A stretch of DNA of 64,000 bases from Histoplasma ohiense (lineage: Eukaryota; Ascomycota; Eurotiomycetes; Onygenales; Ajellomycetaceae): NCBI GenBank assembly GCA_017607445.1, contig JAEVHH010000003.1, forward strand, positions 2,294,001 through 2,358,000, given 5' to 3'. Both the position numbers and the translations under genes were made by a program. Every line of letters starts with the position of its first letter. Position 1 is the stretch's first letter. This document shows positions 23,135-34,730 of this stretch, in pieces. Under the pieces are notes generated by a model. That model made no database searches. It worked only from the letters and a program-made list of their open reading frames with translations, and was not told where the DNA came from.

Positions 23135-24466
23135 ATGACCTCTATCTACAGCATCCACTGTACTTGTGCTACCACTGAATCCAAAGCAGCAAACATCATG
23201 AAAGAAAACTGCAAAATGCACACTTCTGCCACTGAAAGTGTGCAACAAGCATCATCTTTCTCTATGAAATTGAACTCTGAGCATAGTTTGAAAGAGGATA
23301 TCTCTTCTGAAGATCTCAGTGCAATTGAGACTGAGAAGATAGCTGTGACCAGAAGAATCAAAAAATTACAGACTGAGAAAGAATTACAAAAACTTCAACA
23401 GTGATGTGACACTTTACTACAAGAATTGAATGAAACAATTCCAATCATCTGAAATACACTAGAAGCACATCTGAACCACAGTAGAGATGCAACTAATATA
23501 AATGATAACCACAATAACATCATCAGTATTCTCAGACCACTGAAAGCCACACTACAAGCACTCAACACCTTAGTGAAAAGTGCTGTGACTACTGTCAGTG
23601 AAAGATGTAGTTGGGTATCACTTTGGCAATTAGAACTTTGAGATTCTGATATGAGTGATTACTCTTCTTGAAGAGATGTGGAAAAGTTCTGAGATCAAAG
23701 TATGAAAGAATTTGAAAACTTTGTTACAACTGCTATCACTTTCCATGTCAGTGATCTTGATTACTACAATGAACACAACCATTGAAAGATCATTGAAGCC
23801 ATTACTCATTTCAATGTCAAGATGCAACAATGTTGGTATCAACATACACATGATATACAGACTTTGTCACCATGGGAAGAATTTGTTAGTTGAATGTAAT
23901 GTCAAGTCACTGATTCAGATAGAAGTTTCTGAGATGCTGATAGACAGTACTGAAAAACAGAGCAACAAGAAGATCAGACAGTTCAACAATTTGCTTCACA
24001 TTTACAATCAATTGAAGAGCATCTGCAGCATTCTTATAGTGAATACCATCAGAAATCACATCTCTATATGAAAGTTCTACCTTTCATTTGCTGAGAATTC
24101 AACAAATATGCAATCAAATTGAAAGAGTTAAGCTATAATGCCACTCTACATAAACTTGCAATGGCAGAATCGAATCTGTCAGAGAGACAGAAGAAGCTTA
24201 AAGAGAAGTCAAATTTCAAAAACCTCACTCAAAACTTTAACAACAGAAATAATGCTGATAATAGATCACAAAACAAACACAGATGAAATGACACTACAAA
24301 GTTCAATGACTCCATCTGATCAAAATATTGCTGTTATTGCAAGTGATCAGAATATATCATTGATTTGTGTTTCAAATGACTCAAAGATGAATCCAAAAAC
24401 ACCAAGTCTGACTCAAAATCTGATATGAAAGATATGAAGAACTTGAAGAACTCAAAAAACACTTAA
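23135..24466 (+). pseudogene. gag: A2 gag
   Basis: 443 codons plus TAA at 24464-24466. The first 89 codons are open and Glu/Lys/Ser-rich. It ends with a zinc knuckle (about 24330-24375) in which His is replaced by Tyr: C-CYCK--SEY---LC; A1 keeps the His (CHYCKQPEHTIDLC). Stops are nearly all TGA. The length equals A0 gag exactly. The last codons carry the frameshift heptamer. Confidence 0.85.
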
Positions 24467-27400
24467 GATATATCATTCAGCTCACAATGACAGTCATAAA
24501 CACAGAAAGTCAATGCAAAAACATCTTAAGCTTCACTGTCACAGTGGAACTTGCTACATCTAAGAGTCTGCAAAAAGTGCTTGTGCTAGTAGACTCTGAG
24601 TCAGAAGTGAACTGTGTCAATGAATTTTGAGCAAAGAATCACAATTTAGAAGCTGCTCACTGCAAAATCAAAATGATCAAGTCAATTGATGAATGCATAA
24701 TGCACTTCTTTGAAGAGTATAACATTGCAACTACTGTCACTGATCACAAGAGTAATGCACAGCAGACATCTTATTTCTTTCATATGATGAAGATGAAGGA
24801 CTACAATCTTGTATTAGAATTTTCTTGATTAAGACAAACAAATTCTCTTATAGATTGATCAGATGAACAATTCTTCTTTAGAAGCTCTGAAGATGAACAA
24901 CAGTCTCAAATTATTTCTGAACAAGATGTCTTAGCTGAAGTTCTCACAGAAGCTAGAGTAGAAATGCTTGTAGTATTATCTACAGAACATTCAAAAGACT
25001 CAAAGCATGCTTCATGTGTATTCTCAGCTGTGTATTTGAACTTGTCAACTGATCTACTCAATTATGTCATGTCATACACACATATCTTCTCAGAAGAAGC
25101 TGCTATAAGCATGAAAAGATCAGAAAAGACAGAACATCATATAGATCTCAAGTCTGATGTACAATCTTCATTTATGCTGATATACAATCTCTCTGAAACT
25201 GAGTTAGCCACTCTAAGAGAATATTTAAAAAATGCATTAGATAAAGAGTGAATACAATGATTCAGTAGCTCAGCTGATGCATTGATTCTCTTTGTTCTCA
25301 AAAAAGATGATGAACTCCATCTTTGTGTAGACTATTGAGGATTAAATCAAATCATCATCAAGAACTGATACCCTCTACCTCTAATAAGTGAATTACTTGA
25401 TAGACTTTCAAAAGCTAAGGTATTCACTAAGCTGAACCTTTGAGATGTCTATCACTGCATACTTATAGCAGCAAAAGACTGTTGAAAGACAGTCTTTAGA
25501 ATGAGATATGAACATTTTGAATATGTAGTTATATCATTTGAACTAGCTAATGCTTCAGTGACATTTCAAGCATACATTAACAATGCTTTGTCTGATTTGT
25601 TGGATATATATTGCGTTGTCTATTTGGATGATATTCTCATATTCTCCAATTCAAAGCAGGAATATAAAGTGCATGTTACTAAGATGCTAGAATGTCTTGA
25701 GTATGTGAATCTATTTGCAAAACTCTCTAAGTGTGAATTTGAAGTGAACAAAGTCTTGTTTCTGAGATTTGTTATAGATACAAATGGTGTTGAGATGAAG
25801 TCAGACAGAGTCTCCACTATTGTGAAATGGCCTACATCTAAATCAATTAAAGAGGTTCAATTCTTCTTGAGCTTTGCTAATTTCTATCAGTGATTTATTA
25901 AGTCTTTCTCCTCTATTGCAGCCCCATTATTTGAACTTACAAAAGAGAGCAAGAAGAGGGAAAGAAAAACCACTTTTATATGAACAGAAGATGCTCAAAG
26001 CACTTTCAATGAGCTCAAATTGTGCTTTATATATGCTCCTCTATTAGCTCATTTTGACCCAGCTCAGTGTATTCAGATCAAATCTGATGTGTTCACTTTT
26101 GCAGTCACTGCTATTCTGTCACAGTTGCAGAATGATGAACACTGACATTCAGTTGTTTTCTGATCAAGAAAGTTGATTGATGCAGAAATATGTTATGATA
26201 CTCATGATAAAAAACTCTTAGCTATTGTAGCAGCATTTAAGAATTGAAGATACTATCTGAAGAGAAGTCAGTATTCAATTCAAGTCTGATCTGATCATAC
26301 CAATCTGCAGTACTTTATGATGACTAAGAAACTGAACAGACATCAGATCAGATGAGTGGAAGCTTTATCTGCTTATGATTTTGTATTACTGCATCACTCT
26401 GAATCAAAGAATTCAGCTGATGAGCTCAGTTGTTGTGCAGACTACAGTGAGGTCTATAATGATCAAACTATGTTATCTACTCTGCAACAGAAGCTGAAAC
26501 ATGAAGTTAGACTAGACTGAGAAGCTGATACTTCTTTTCAAAATGATATTTCTTCTGATGTAGTCTGTGTATGAATCTCTAATGAGCAAAATGCTTCTTT
26601 TAATGAGTGAAAAGTGCTTCATACATCAATGTCTTCTACCTCTCACATAAACCCTTTCTCTTCATTGTATGTTGAGCAATATATGCTCTGAATTGCAGTC
26701 AATAAGGCTATTCTTGAGAACTCAACATATACAGAAATGTCTGAATCCTTCATCTCATTTCTGAGTAAAGCACAGAAGATTGATTCTTTTGCTGCTGAGC
26801 AAAGAAAGAAGATAAAAGAGAAGAATATGACTGTTACTGAAAATATACTATAGACAATTTCTGAGGATGATATATTACATGCTGATGATTGCATGTATGT
26901 CTCTCAACAAAAGACACTCATTGATGAAATTATCAGTGCAAACCATGATGATCCACAGAGGGATCACTTTGGTATAAAAAAGTTTATAGACAGCATTCAG
27001 AACAAATACTATTGACATGGACTAGTCAGAGATATCAAAGATTATATATCCACTTATGATACTTGTCAAAGAGTAAAGCCAAAACAGCACAGACAATATG
27101 AAGAATTGAATACAATTCTTTTATCATCAACTTCTTTCAAATTCATTACTATAGATTTTATTACAGACTTGCCAGCCTCTACATTCCTTCATCAAATCTA
27201 CAATGCAATTTTAGTGATTGTGGATATATATACCAAGTTTACAATCTATATTCCTTGCATCAAAAACATTACAGCTGATGAACTAGCAGAAATCATTTAT
27301 ATCAAGTTCTATACAATTTACAGAGTACTCAAAAACCATATATTCAATTGAGAGTTGCTGTTTACAAGCCATTATTGATCCACCTTTTGTTATATGCTAG

Positions 27401-28197
27401 GTGCACACCGGAAACTTTCAACAGCCTTTCACTCTCAAACAGATGATCAAATGGAACAACAAAATCAAATCTTGGAACATTATCTTTGATGCTTTATCAA
27501 CTATCATCAAGATGACTGAGCATGCTGACTACTGCTAGTGCAGTTTGTTTACAATATCTCTCAACATGCCTCTACTGAAATAACACTCACAGAAGTCTTA
27601 ATGGGATATTGATCTGATTTGAAAATTAATGTCAGCAAACCACCACAACCAGTCATCATACATGCTGCTAGCCGCGCGAAACATATCAAGGAAACATGTC
27701 ATAAGCTCATTGAGAATCTACAAAAGATGTGACAAGCACAGAAAATCTATTACAATGCAAAACATAAGCCTCAACAATTTAAAATAGATGACTATGTCAT
27801 GCTCAATGCAAAAAATCTCCAATTGCTGTGCCTGGTTTGCAAACTCAATCATAAATATGTTGAACTCTTCAAGATTCTGAATATCATTGAAAAACAAGTG
27901 TACAAACTAGAACTGTCATCTTCATATAGAAGCATTCATTCTGTATTCCATGTATCTTTATTGAAGTCATACAACTGCAGAAATGGAGCTCTATCAGAAT
28001 CAGAACTGAAACTTATCAATGATGAAGAAGAATATCAAGTTGAAGAAATTCTTGAAAAATGACAATGTAAAAACAAACCTCTGAAATATCTTGTGAGATG
28101 GACAGATTGAGGTCCTAGTGGTGATACATGAAAATCAGAAGAAAATATATTGAACACTCAGACATTTGAAATCTTTCTTGAACAAGAAAATGAATAA
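24424..28197 (+). pseudogene. pol: A2 pol: protease, RT, RNase H, integrase, chromodomain
   Basis: Single frame, -1 to gag. Protease box LVDSES at about 24585. RT with intact YLDD (about 25618-25630) inside a 130-codon open stretch (25501-25893). RNase H at about 26080-26450. Integrase: H and H near 26940-26965, YDTC near 27055 with one zinc Cys changed to Tyr, IDFITD (first Asp) at about 27150, the second Asp changed to Asn near 27345, the Glu in QMEQ near 27450. Chromodomain at about 28030-28195 (YLVRWTD). About 35 nonsense codons, nearly all TGA. Confidence 0.88.
24454..24460 (+). promoter_or_regulatory. Predicted -1 ribosomal frameshift site of Gypsy-A
   Basis: In the gag frame the codons read TCA AAA AAC ACT TAA, giving the heptamer A AAA AAC, a textbook XXXYYYZ slippery sequence. 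A slip back by one base enters the pol frame just before the gag stop. The heptamer and the following ACT TAA are the same in A0 (1810-1816) and A1 (32961-32967). Role is inferred from known retroelements. Confidence 0.75.
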
Positions 28198-28417
28198 TAA
28201 ATACAAAATCAACATACTTTCAAACATCAAAAGCATGAACATCAAGTTGAAAGACATCAGAAGTACAAATCTTAAATTGAAAAACACTAGAAGCACAAAT
28301 CTCACTCAAACTCCAATCAAATACATTCTTTTTAGAAGGATTTTATCAGAGAAAAGAGAAAAAAGCAAAAAATTCAATTTGGATATAATAAATACAAAAA
28401 ATAAAACATACAAGTAA
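28166..28417 (+). CDS. Small basic ORF at the end of A2 pol
   Basis: 83 codons on the pol strand, overlapping the pol C-terminus in another frame. Lys/Asn/Ser/Thr-rich with a repeated phrase (IRSTNLKLK). A1 has the equivalent 92-codon ORF at 21242-21520 (-), also without stops. The repeat arises from a roughly 30-nt tandem duplication in the DNA. It may be the shifted remainder of an extended pol C-terminus or a chance ORF. Confidence 0.25.
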   Translation: MKSFLNKKMNNKYKINILSNIKSMNIKLKDIRSTNLKLKNTRSTNLTQTPIKYILFRRILSEKREKSKKFNLDIINTKNKTYK

Positions 28418-29023
28418 GAAAAAAACAAAGAAAACAGATTCTAAGAAAAGTTTAAAGATTCTCAGTTCACTCACTCTCATCTCATCTCTCATCTCTCACT
28501 CTCTCTTCTTTCTCTCATCATTCTTCTCATTTCTTTTCTCTGCCACTCTCATCCAATACTCCTTCTGATACTCATATATTATCAGCATCCATTTTGGATG
28601 CAGAGGTATAGACAAATATCTATCCCACAAGACATTTGCCTTCTCACATCTCCTCTCCCTCATCAATCTATCTATTCTCTGACACATTCAATGAAGAAAG
28701 ACATTTTTCTCCATCTTCTTCTCTCATTTCTTCACTGTCTGAGACACCCTCTTCCTCTGCTCCACTGATGTCAGTGGCAAATTGACAAAGAAAGCAGACA
28801 TCACAGACACTGCTGCAGTCATCAGTGTCTTCACAATCTTCTTCATTGACTCTTCAGCCAACTTCTTCTCCATCAATCTCTTCATCACAGAGTCTCTGAA
28901 GCTCATCACTCTCAAAATCTTCATATTCTTTTTCACATTCTTCTCTTTCTCTAACACCTCTGCTCTGAAAGAATCAGATACAATCACAGCCTCCAAAATC
29001 TGCATCTCTGCAGACTCAGCCAC
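28303..29023 (-). pseudogene. A2 antisense ORF in the 3' region
   Basis: Counterpart of the A1 ORF at 20690-21230. Open from 29023 to 28724 (99 codons), then after stops continues as 28687-28496 with DRLMRERR, EKANVLWDRYLS and LHPKWM, then MRVSELRIFKLFLE near 28450-28480. The protein-level agreement with A1 across codons that differ at the DNA level suggests a real coding gene opposite to pol. It has a shorter KKL(T/A)E repeat than A1. Function unknown. Confidence 0.45.
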
Positions 29024-30000
29024 TGCTCAGTGCTGAGATTATAGAGCATTCACCTCTGCTCTGCTCTGAGCAGACAGCATTGCCAGATGAGATGCATTCA
29101 ATCATTTAACTAAATAATGAAGATGACTTTTGTGACTGATCATATCCTTCTCAGCTGCCACCCCCGCGAAGATAAACACTCACCCACACATGATGCACCT
29201 CAGAAGAGATGTATCACACATCTAGCATCATTATCAATATATCAACATTGCTAAGAACACTACTATCTATTCAAAAGCAAATTTGAAGAAAAAGAAAAAG
29301 AAAATAAGAATTAAAGAGAATTACTCACAGATTTACAGAATTTTCCTACAGAGACACAAGTCTCACAACACTTTCAGACATTTGACTTCAGCACACATCA
29401 AAAATCAACATTCTCAAGTCTAGAGACACAATGTTTGTATGGAATCTGACTGTTGTGTATCACATGATTAGAGCTAAATCTAGAGCAATATAACAAGTGA
29501 ACAGCAAATGGTGCTATATGAAAACAAGCTAGTGGCACATGTGACCACACTAATAACACCACTGACAAGGAACATCAACAATAATATGTGATAAGCACTC
29601 AAGAAACAACTTACTTAAAATTGAAATAACTGAAAGAGCTCATTTCAATAAAAGAGAGAGAGAGGAAGAACAATGATATAAAAAATTTTAAAAATTTAAA
29701 AATTTTTTGAAGATAAAAAATCACAGCAGGAAGACAAGGAGCTTTGATGATGATCAAGTTAAAAAAAAGAAGAGAAATCTTCAAGAAGAAAGAAATTCTT
29801 TTTACTTCTCTGCATACAATCTCTGGCAACCAAAGAATCCATCAATTCCACCTCATTAGAAAATCAATAACAACACATATACAAGCTATCTAGGGGATGC
29901 AATTGATATACTGCTATCAACAAGCAGAACTTACAATACAGGAATGCAATTATCTACTAGCAAGCAATCTATACAATTGCTGAGAGCAGCTCTTATAAAA

Positions 30001-30275
30001 AAGGGGGGCAATTGTAATGCACTTGTTTATTATTTCCTTATTATCTTCACTTATTCTTACCTCTTTCCATTATACTCTCACTACTGCTATTTCTATATGT
30101 ATATATATATCGATGTATGTATTTCACACATCTTCTTTCTCTTTCTTTTCTTTCTTAGCAATTAGCTACGCTATGTTATGCTACTATATTACACTTTACA
30201 ATATATTACTATTATCTCCACTACGCTATAAACTATCTTCTACTGTTACTCTTCACACTGTCACTACACCTCACA
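30001..30275 (+). repeat. Purine tract and 3' LTR of A2
   Basis: A-run followed by GGGGGGCAAT at about 30000-30012, then LTR-A 30013-30275 (263 bp). The tract is the primer for plus-strand DNA synthesis. Several CpG sites of the 5' LTR are TG or CA here. Confidence 0.93.
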
Positions 30276-32954
30276 CTATATTAGGAAATAGCTATGTGGC
30301 GATAGAAGAACACAGAACACGCCAGAATTAATGAAGAGGGACATAGCGCACGGCATCATAGGCGGCCGTAGCGCGTGGTGGTCGCCTATATAATGCTCAC
30401 TGATATCCATAGATATTAGGAGATCAGCGATTAGCTTTGAATAATAGAGATTGCTACCTTCTTAACATTCTACATGCGTACTTCACACTACTCCCATAAT
30501 TATACCTACAACCATCTCTTACATACACACAACCATCAGCATACAATATATCATCCTCAGAAATTGTTCATAGTATATTTTCAGTGACAGTCATACTCTT
30601 CTCTTTTATCTTCTCTCTTTGCTCAGCAGCAAAAGAATCAATCTTCTGTGCTTTACTCAGAAATAAGATGAAGAATTCAGACATTTCTGTATATGCTGAG
30701 TCTTCAAGAATAGCCTTATTGACTGCAATTCAGAGCATATATTGCACAACATACAACAGAGGAGAAGAGTTTATATGAGAGATAGAAGATGTTGATATAT
30801 GAAGTACTTTTCACTCATTAAAAGAAGCATTTTGCTCATTAGAGATCTGTGTACAGACTACATCAGAAGAAATATTATTTTGAAAAAAAGTATCAGTTTC
30901 TCAGTCTAGTCTAACTTCATGTTTCAGCTTCTGTTGCAGAGTAGATAATATAGTTTGATTATTATAGATCTCACTGTAGTCTGCATGATAACTGAGCTCA
31001 TCAGCTGAATTCTTTGATTCAGAGTGGTGCAGTAATATAAAATCATAAACAGATAAAGCTTTCATTCATCTGATCTGATATCTGTTCAGTTTCTTAGTTG
31101 TCATAAAGTACTGCAGATTGACATGATCAGATCAGACTTGAATTAAATACTGACTTTTCTTCAGATAGTGTCTTCAATTCTTAAATACTGCTACAATAGT
31201 CAAGAGTTCTTTATCATGAGTATTATAATATGTTTCCACATCAATCAACTTTCTTGATCAGAAGGCAACTGAATGTCAGTGCTCATCATTCTACAACTGT
31301 GACAGAATAGCAGCAACTGCAAAAGTGAATGCATCAGATTTGATTTGAATACATCAAGCTGAATCAAAATGAGCTAATAGAGAAGCATGCATAAAGTGTG
31401 ATTTGAACTCATTGAAAGTGCTTTGAGAATCTTCTGTTCATATAAAAGTGGCTTTTCTTTCCCTCTTCTTGCTCTCTTTTGTAAGTTTGAATAATGAGAC
31501 TGCAATAGAGGAGAAAGACTTAATAAATTGCTGATAGAAATTAGCAAAGTTCAAGAAGAATTGAACCTCTTTAATTGATTTAGATGTAGATCATTTCACA
31601 ATAGTGGAGACTCTGTCTGACTTCATCTCAATATCATTTGTATCTATAACAAATCTCAGAAATGAGATTTTGTTCACTTTGAATTCATACTTAGAGAGTT
31701 TTGCAAATAGATTCACACATTTGAGATGTTCTAGCATCTTAGTAACATGCACTTTATGTTTCTGCTTTGAATTGAAGAATATGAGAATGTCCTCCAAATA
31801 GACAATGCAACATATATCCAACAAATCAGACAAAACATTGTTAATGTATGCTTAGAATGTTGCTGAAGCATTAGCTAGTTCAAATGACATAACTATATAT
31901 TCAAAATGTTCATATCTCATTCTAAAGACTGTCTTTCAATGATCTTTTGCTGCTATAAGTATGCAGTGGTAGACATCTCAAAGATTCAGCTTAGTGAATA
32001 TCTTGACTTTTGAAAGTTTATCAAATAATTCATTTATTAGAGATAGAGGGTATCAGTTCTTGATAGTGATTCAATTTAATCCTCAATAGTCTACACAAAG
32101 ATGAAGTTCATTATCTTTTTTGAGGACAAAGAGAATCAGTGCATCAGCTGAGCTATTGAATGATTGTATTCACTCTTTATCTAATACATTTTTTAAATAT
32201 TCTCTTAGAACAGCTAACTCAGTTTCAGAGAGATTGTATATTGATATAAATGAAGATTGTGTATCAGATTTGAGATCTATACAGTGTTCTGTCTCTTCTA
32301 ATCTTTTCACACTTATAGCAGCTTCTTCTGAGAAGATATGTGTGTATGACATGACATAATTGAATAGACTGATTGACAAGTCTGAATATACAGCTGAGAA
32401 TATGTGTGAAGCATGTTTTGAGTTTTTTGAATGTTCTGTAGATAATACTACAAACATTTCTACTCTAGCTTCTGTGAGAACTTCAGCTAATACATCTTAT
32501 TCAGAAATAATTTGAAGCTGTTGTTTATCTTCAGAGCTTCTAAAGAAGAATTGTCCATCTGATCAATCTATAAGAGAATTTGTTTGTCTTAATCAAGAAA
32601 ATTCTAATACAAGATTGTAGTTCTTCATCTTCATCACATGAAAGAAATGAGATGTCTGCTGTGCATTACTCTTGTGATCAGTGACAGTAGTTGCAATGTT
32701 ATACTCTTCAAAGAAGTGTATTATGCATTCATCAATCAACTTGATTATTTTGATTTTGTGATGAGCAGCTTCTAGATTGTGATTCTTTGCTCAAAATTCA
32801 TTGACACAGTTCACTTCTGATTCAGAGTCTACTAGTGTAAGCACTTTTTGCAGACTCTTAGATGTAGTGAGTTTCACTGTGATAGTGAAGCTTAAGATAT
32901 TTTTGTATTGACTTTCTATACTTATGACTGTCATTGTAAGCTGAATAATGTATC

Positions 32955-34311
32955 TTAAGTGTTTTTTGCATTTTTTGAGTTCTTTATGTCTTTTGTATTG
33001 AGTTTTGAGTCAGACTTGATGTTTTTGAATTTGTCTTTGAGTTGTTTGAAACACAAATCAATGGTATGTTCTGGTTGCTTGCAATAATGGCAATATTTCA
33101 ATTGAATGGAGTCATTGAACTTTGTAGTGTCATTTCATCTATGTTTGTTTTGTGATCTATTATCAGCATTATTTCTGTTGTTAAAGCTTTGAGTGGGGTT
33201 TTTGAAATTTGACTTCTCTTTAAGCTTCTTCCATCTCTCTGGCAGATTCGATTCTGTCATTGCAAGTTTATGTAGAATGGCATCATAGCTTAACTCTTCC
33301 AATTTGGTTGCATATTTGTCGAATTCTCAGTGAATGGAAGGTAGAACTTTCATATAGAGGTGTGATTTCTGATGGTATTCACTATAAGAATGCCGCAGAT
33401 ACTCTTCAATTGATTGTAAGTATGAATTGTGAGGTGTAGTGACAGTGTGAAGCAAATTGTTGAACTGTCTGATCTTCTTGTTGCTCTGTTTTCCAGTACT
33501 GTCTATTGGCATCTCAGAAACTTTTATCTGGATTGGTGACTTGACATTGCATCCAACTAACAAATTCTTCCCATGGTGACAAAGTCTGCATATCATGTGT
33601 ATGTTGATATCAATGTTGTTGCATCTCAACATTGAAATGAGTAACAGCTTCAATGATCTTTCAATGATCATGTTTGTTGTAGTAATCAAGATCACTGACA
33701 TGGAAAGTGATAGCAGCTGTAACAAAGTTTTCAAATTCTTTCATACTTTGATCTTAGAACTTTTTCACATCTCTCTGAAAAGAGTAACTGCTCATACTGG
33801 AATCTTGAAGTTCTAATTGTCAAAGTGATATCTGACTACATCTCTCACTGACAGTAGTCACAGCACTTTCCACTAAGATGTTGAGTGTTTGTAGTGTGGC
33901 TTTCAGTGACTTGAGAATATTTGTGATATTATTGTGATTATCATTCATGCTAGTTGCATCTCTACTGTGGTTTGGATGCACTTCTAGTGTATTTCAGATG
34001 ACTGAAATTGTTTCATTCAATTCTTGTAGTAAAGTGTTGCACTGATGTTGAAGTTCTTGTAATTCTTTCTCAGTCTGTAATTTTTTGATTCTTCTGATCA
34101 CAGCTATTTTTTTGATCTCAATTGTACTGAGATCTTTGAAGAAGATATTCTCTTCTGAACTATACTCAGAATTCAATTTCATAGAGAAAGATGATGCTTG
34201 TTGTGCACTTTCAGTGACAGAAGTGTGTGTTTCACAGTTTTCTTTCATGATGTTTGCTGTTTTGAGTTTGATAATAGCATGAGTATAGTGGATGCTGTGG
34301 GTAGAGGTCAT
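32955..34311 (-). pseudogene. gag: A1 gag with 25-nt LTR-derived insertion
   Basis: ATG at 34311, TAA at 32955-32957, 1357 nt, which is 25 nt longer than gag in A0 and A2. The extra bases (about 33427-33452) include the terminal sequence of LTR-A and shift the frame. The zinc knuckle near 33060-33110 is complete (CHYCKQPEHTIDLC). Heptamer at 32961-32967; an upstream codon change also creates A AAA AAT nine bases earlier. Confidence 0.8.
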
Positions 34312-34358
34312 GACTATTACTCAATGAATCATCTCTCAAAGATTGAGTGATTAGAAAC

Positions 34359-34624
34359 TGTGAGATGTAGTGACAGTGTGAAGAGTAACAGTAGAAGATA
34401 GTTTATAGCATAGCAGAGATAATAATAATATATTGTAGAGTAATGTAGTATAGTAGCATAATATAGTGTAGCTAATTGCTAAGGAAGAAAAGAAAGAGAA
34501 AGAAGATGTGCGAAATACATACATCGATATATATATACATATAGAAATAGCGGTAGCGAGAGTATAATGGAAAGAGGTAAGAATAAGCGAAGATAATAAG
34601 GAAATAATAAACGAGTGCATTACA
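34359..34624 (-). repeat. LTR-A (5' LTR of A1)
   Basis: 266 bp, followed on the internal side by the self-primer site (34341-34358). Retains CpG in the TCTCGCTACCGC segment. The AGAAG duplicate follows at 34625-34629. Confidence 0.94.
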
Positions 34625-34730
34625 AGAAGAATATCAAGGGTTATATGAGATCACAATGATCAGAAACAAGTGAGTGCAGAAGAGGAGTTGATTGTGTAAG
34701 TTAATTACTAATAAATACTAACCTGTCACA

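Larger units (their letters stand above)
22822..30275 (+). mobile_element. Gypsy-A copy A2, full length
   Basis: 7454 bp, LTRs at 22822-23087 and 30013-30275, target duplicate CTATA (22817-22821 and 30276-30280). Order: LTR, self-primer site, gag, -1 shift, pol (protease, RT, RNase H, integrase, chromodomain), a 1.8-kb 3' region with an antisense ORF, purine tract, LTR. It is inserted in a solo LTR-B that is itself inserted in A1, so it is the youngest of the three events. Confidence 0.96.
22794..30523 (+). repeat. Solo LTR-B in A1, split by A2
   Basis: Parts 22794-22821 and 30281-30523 give 271 bp after removing A2 and its duplicate, the exact LTR-B length. Flanked by TACAC (22789-22793 and 30524-30528). 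It is the CpG-richest LTR-B copy (GGCGGCCGTAGCGCG near 30360), so it preserves the state closest to the original. It contains TATATAATG at about 30389. Confidence 0.95.
21430..33000 (-). pseudogene. pol: A1 pol, split by the solo LTR-B/A2 insertion
   Basis: From the -1 heptamer (32961-32967) leftwards: protease (LVDSES-like box near 32800-32860), RT (31591-32460), RNase H (about 31000-31350), then after the interruption integrase (22308-22790) and chromodomain (about 21560-21680). The RT box reads YLED (Asp to Glu). Where A2 pol ends TAA TAA, A1 has CAA CAA, so the ancestral pol probably ran about 20 codons further. Many TGA codons. Confidence 0.82.
19448..34624 (-). mobile_element. Gypsy-A copy A1, complete but split by a nested insertion
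   Basis: LTRs at 19448-19713 (3') and 34359-34624 (5'), target duplicate AGAAG on both sides (19443-19447, 34625-34629). The element is interrupted from 22794 to 30523 by a solo LTR-B with TACAC duplicates. Without it A1 is about 7442 bp, matching the 7454 bp of A2. The halves join inside pol, upstream of the integrase, and the rejoined order agrees with A2. Confidence 0.95.
16489..34730 (-). mobile_element. Gypsy-C copy C3, 5' half, with nested insertions in its LTR
   Basis: Minus-strand element: 5' LTR (34730 back to 34630, then 19447 back to 19015, split by A1), leader, gag, protease and the first part of RT, which is cut by the LINE at 16488. With A1 removed the LTR is 534 bp, exactly the length of the C2 LTR. 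Gypsy-C is the oldest visible family here: it is interrupted by A, B and the LINE, and I saw no case of it interrupting A or B. Confidence 0.85.
19015..34730 (-). repeat. LTR-C (5' LTR of C3) interrupted by A1
   Basis: Parts 19015-19447 and 34630-34730, joined across A1 and its AGAAG duplicate, total 534 bp. The terminal TGTAACGGGC of C2 reads TATAACAGAC here, four G-to-A changes in ten bases, a clear sign of C-to-T decay on the other strand. Confidence 0.88.

Noticed and set aside
23135..28197. TGA read as Trp (a variant nuclear genetic code), because TGA fills the frames of gag and pol.
   Set aside because: TGA also sits at conserved Arg positions, TGG is still used in the LINE and elsewhere, and the same codons are CAA, CAG, CGA or TGG in other copies. 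DNA-level C-to-T decay explains all of it.
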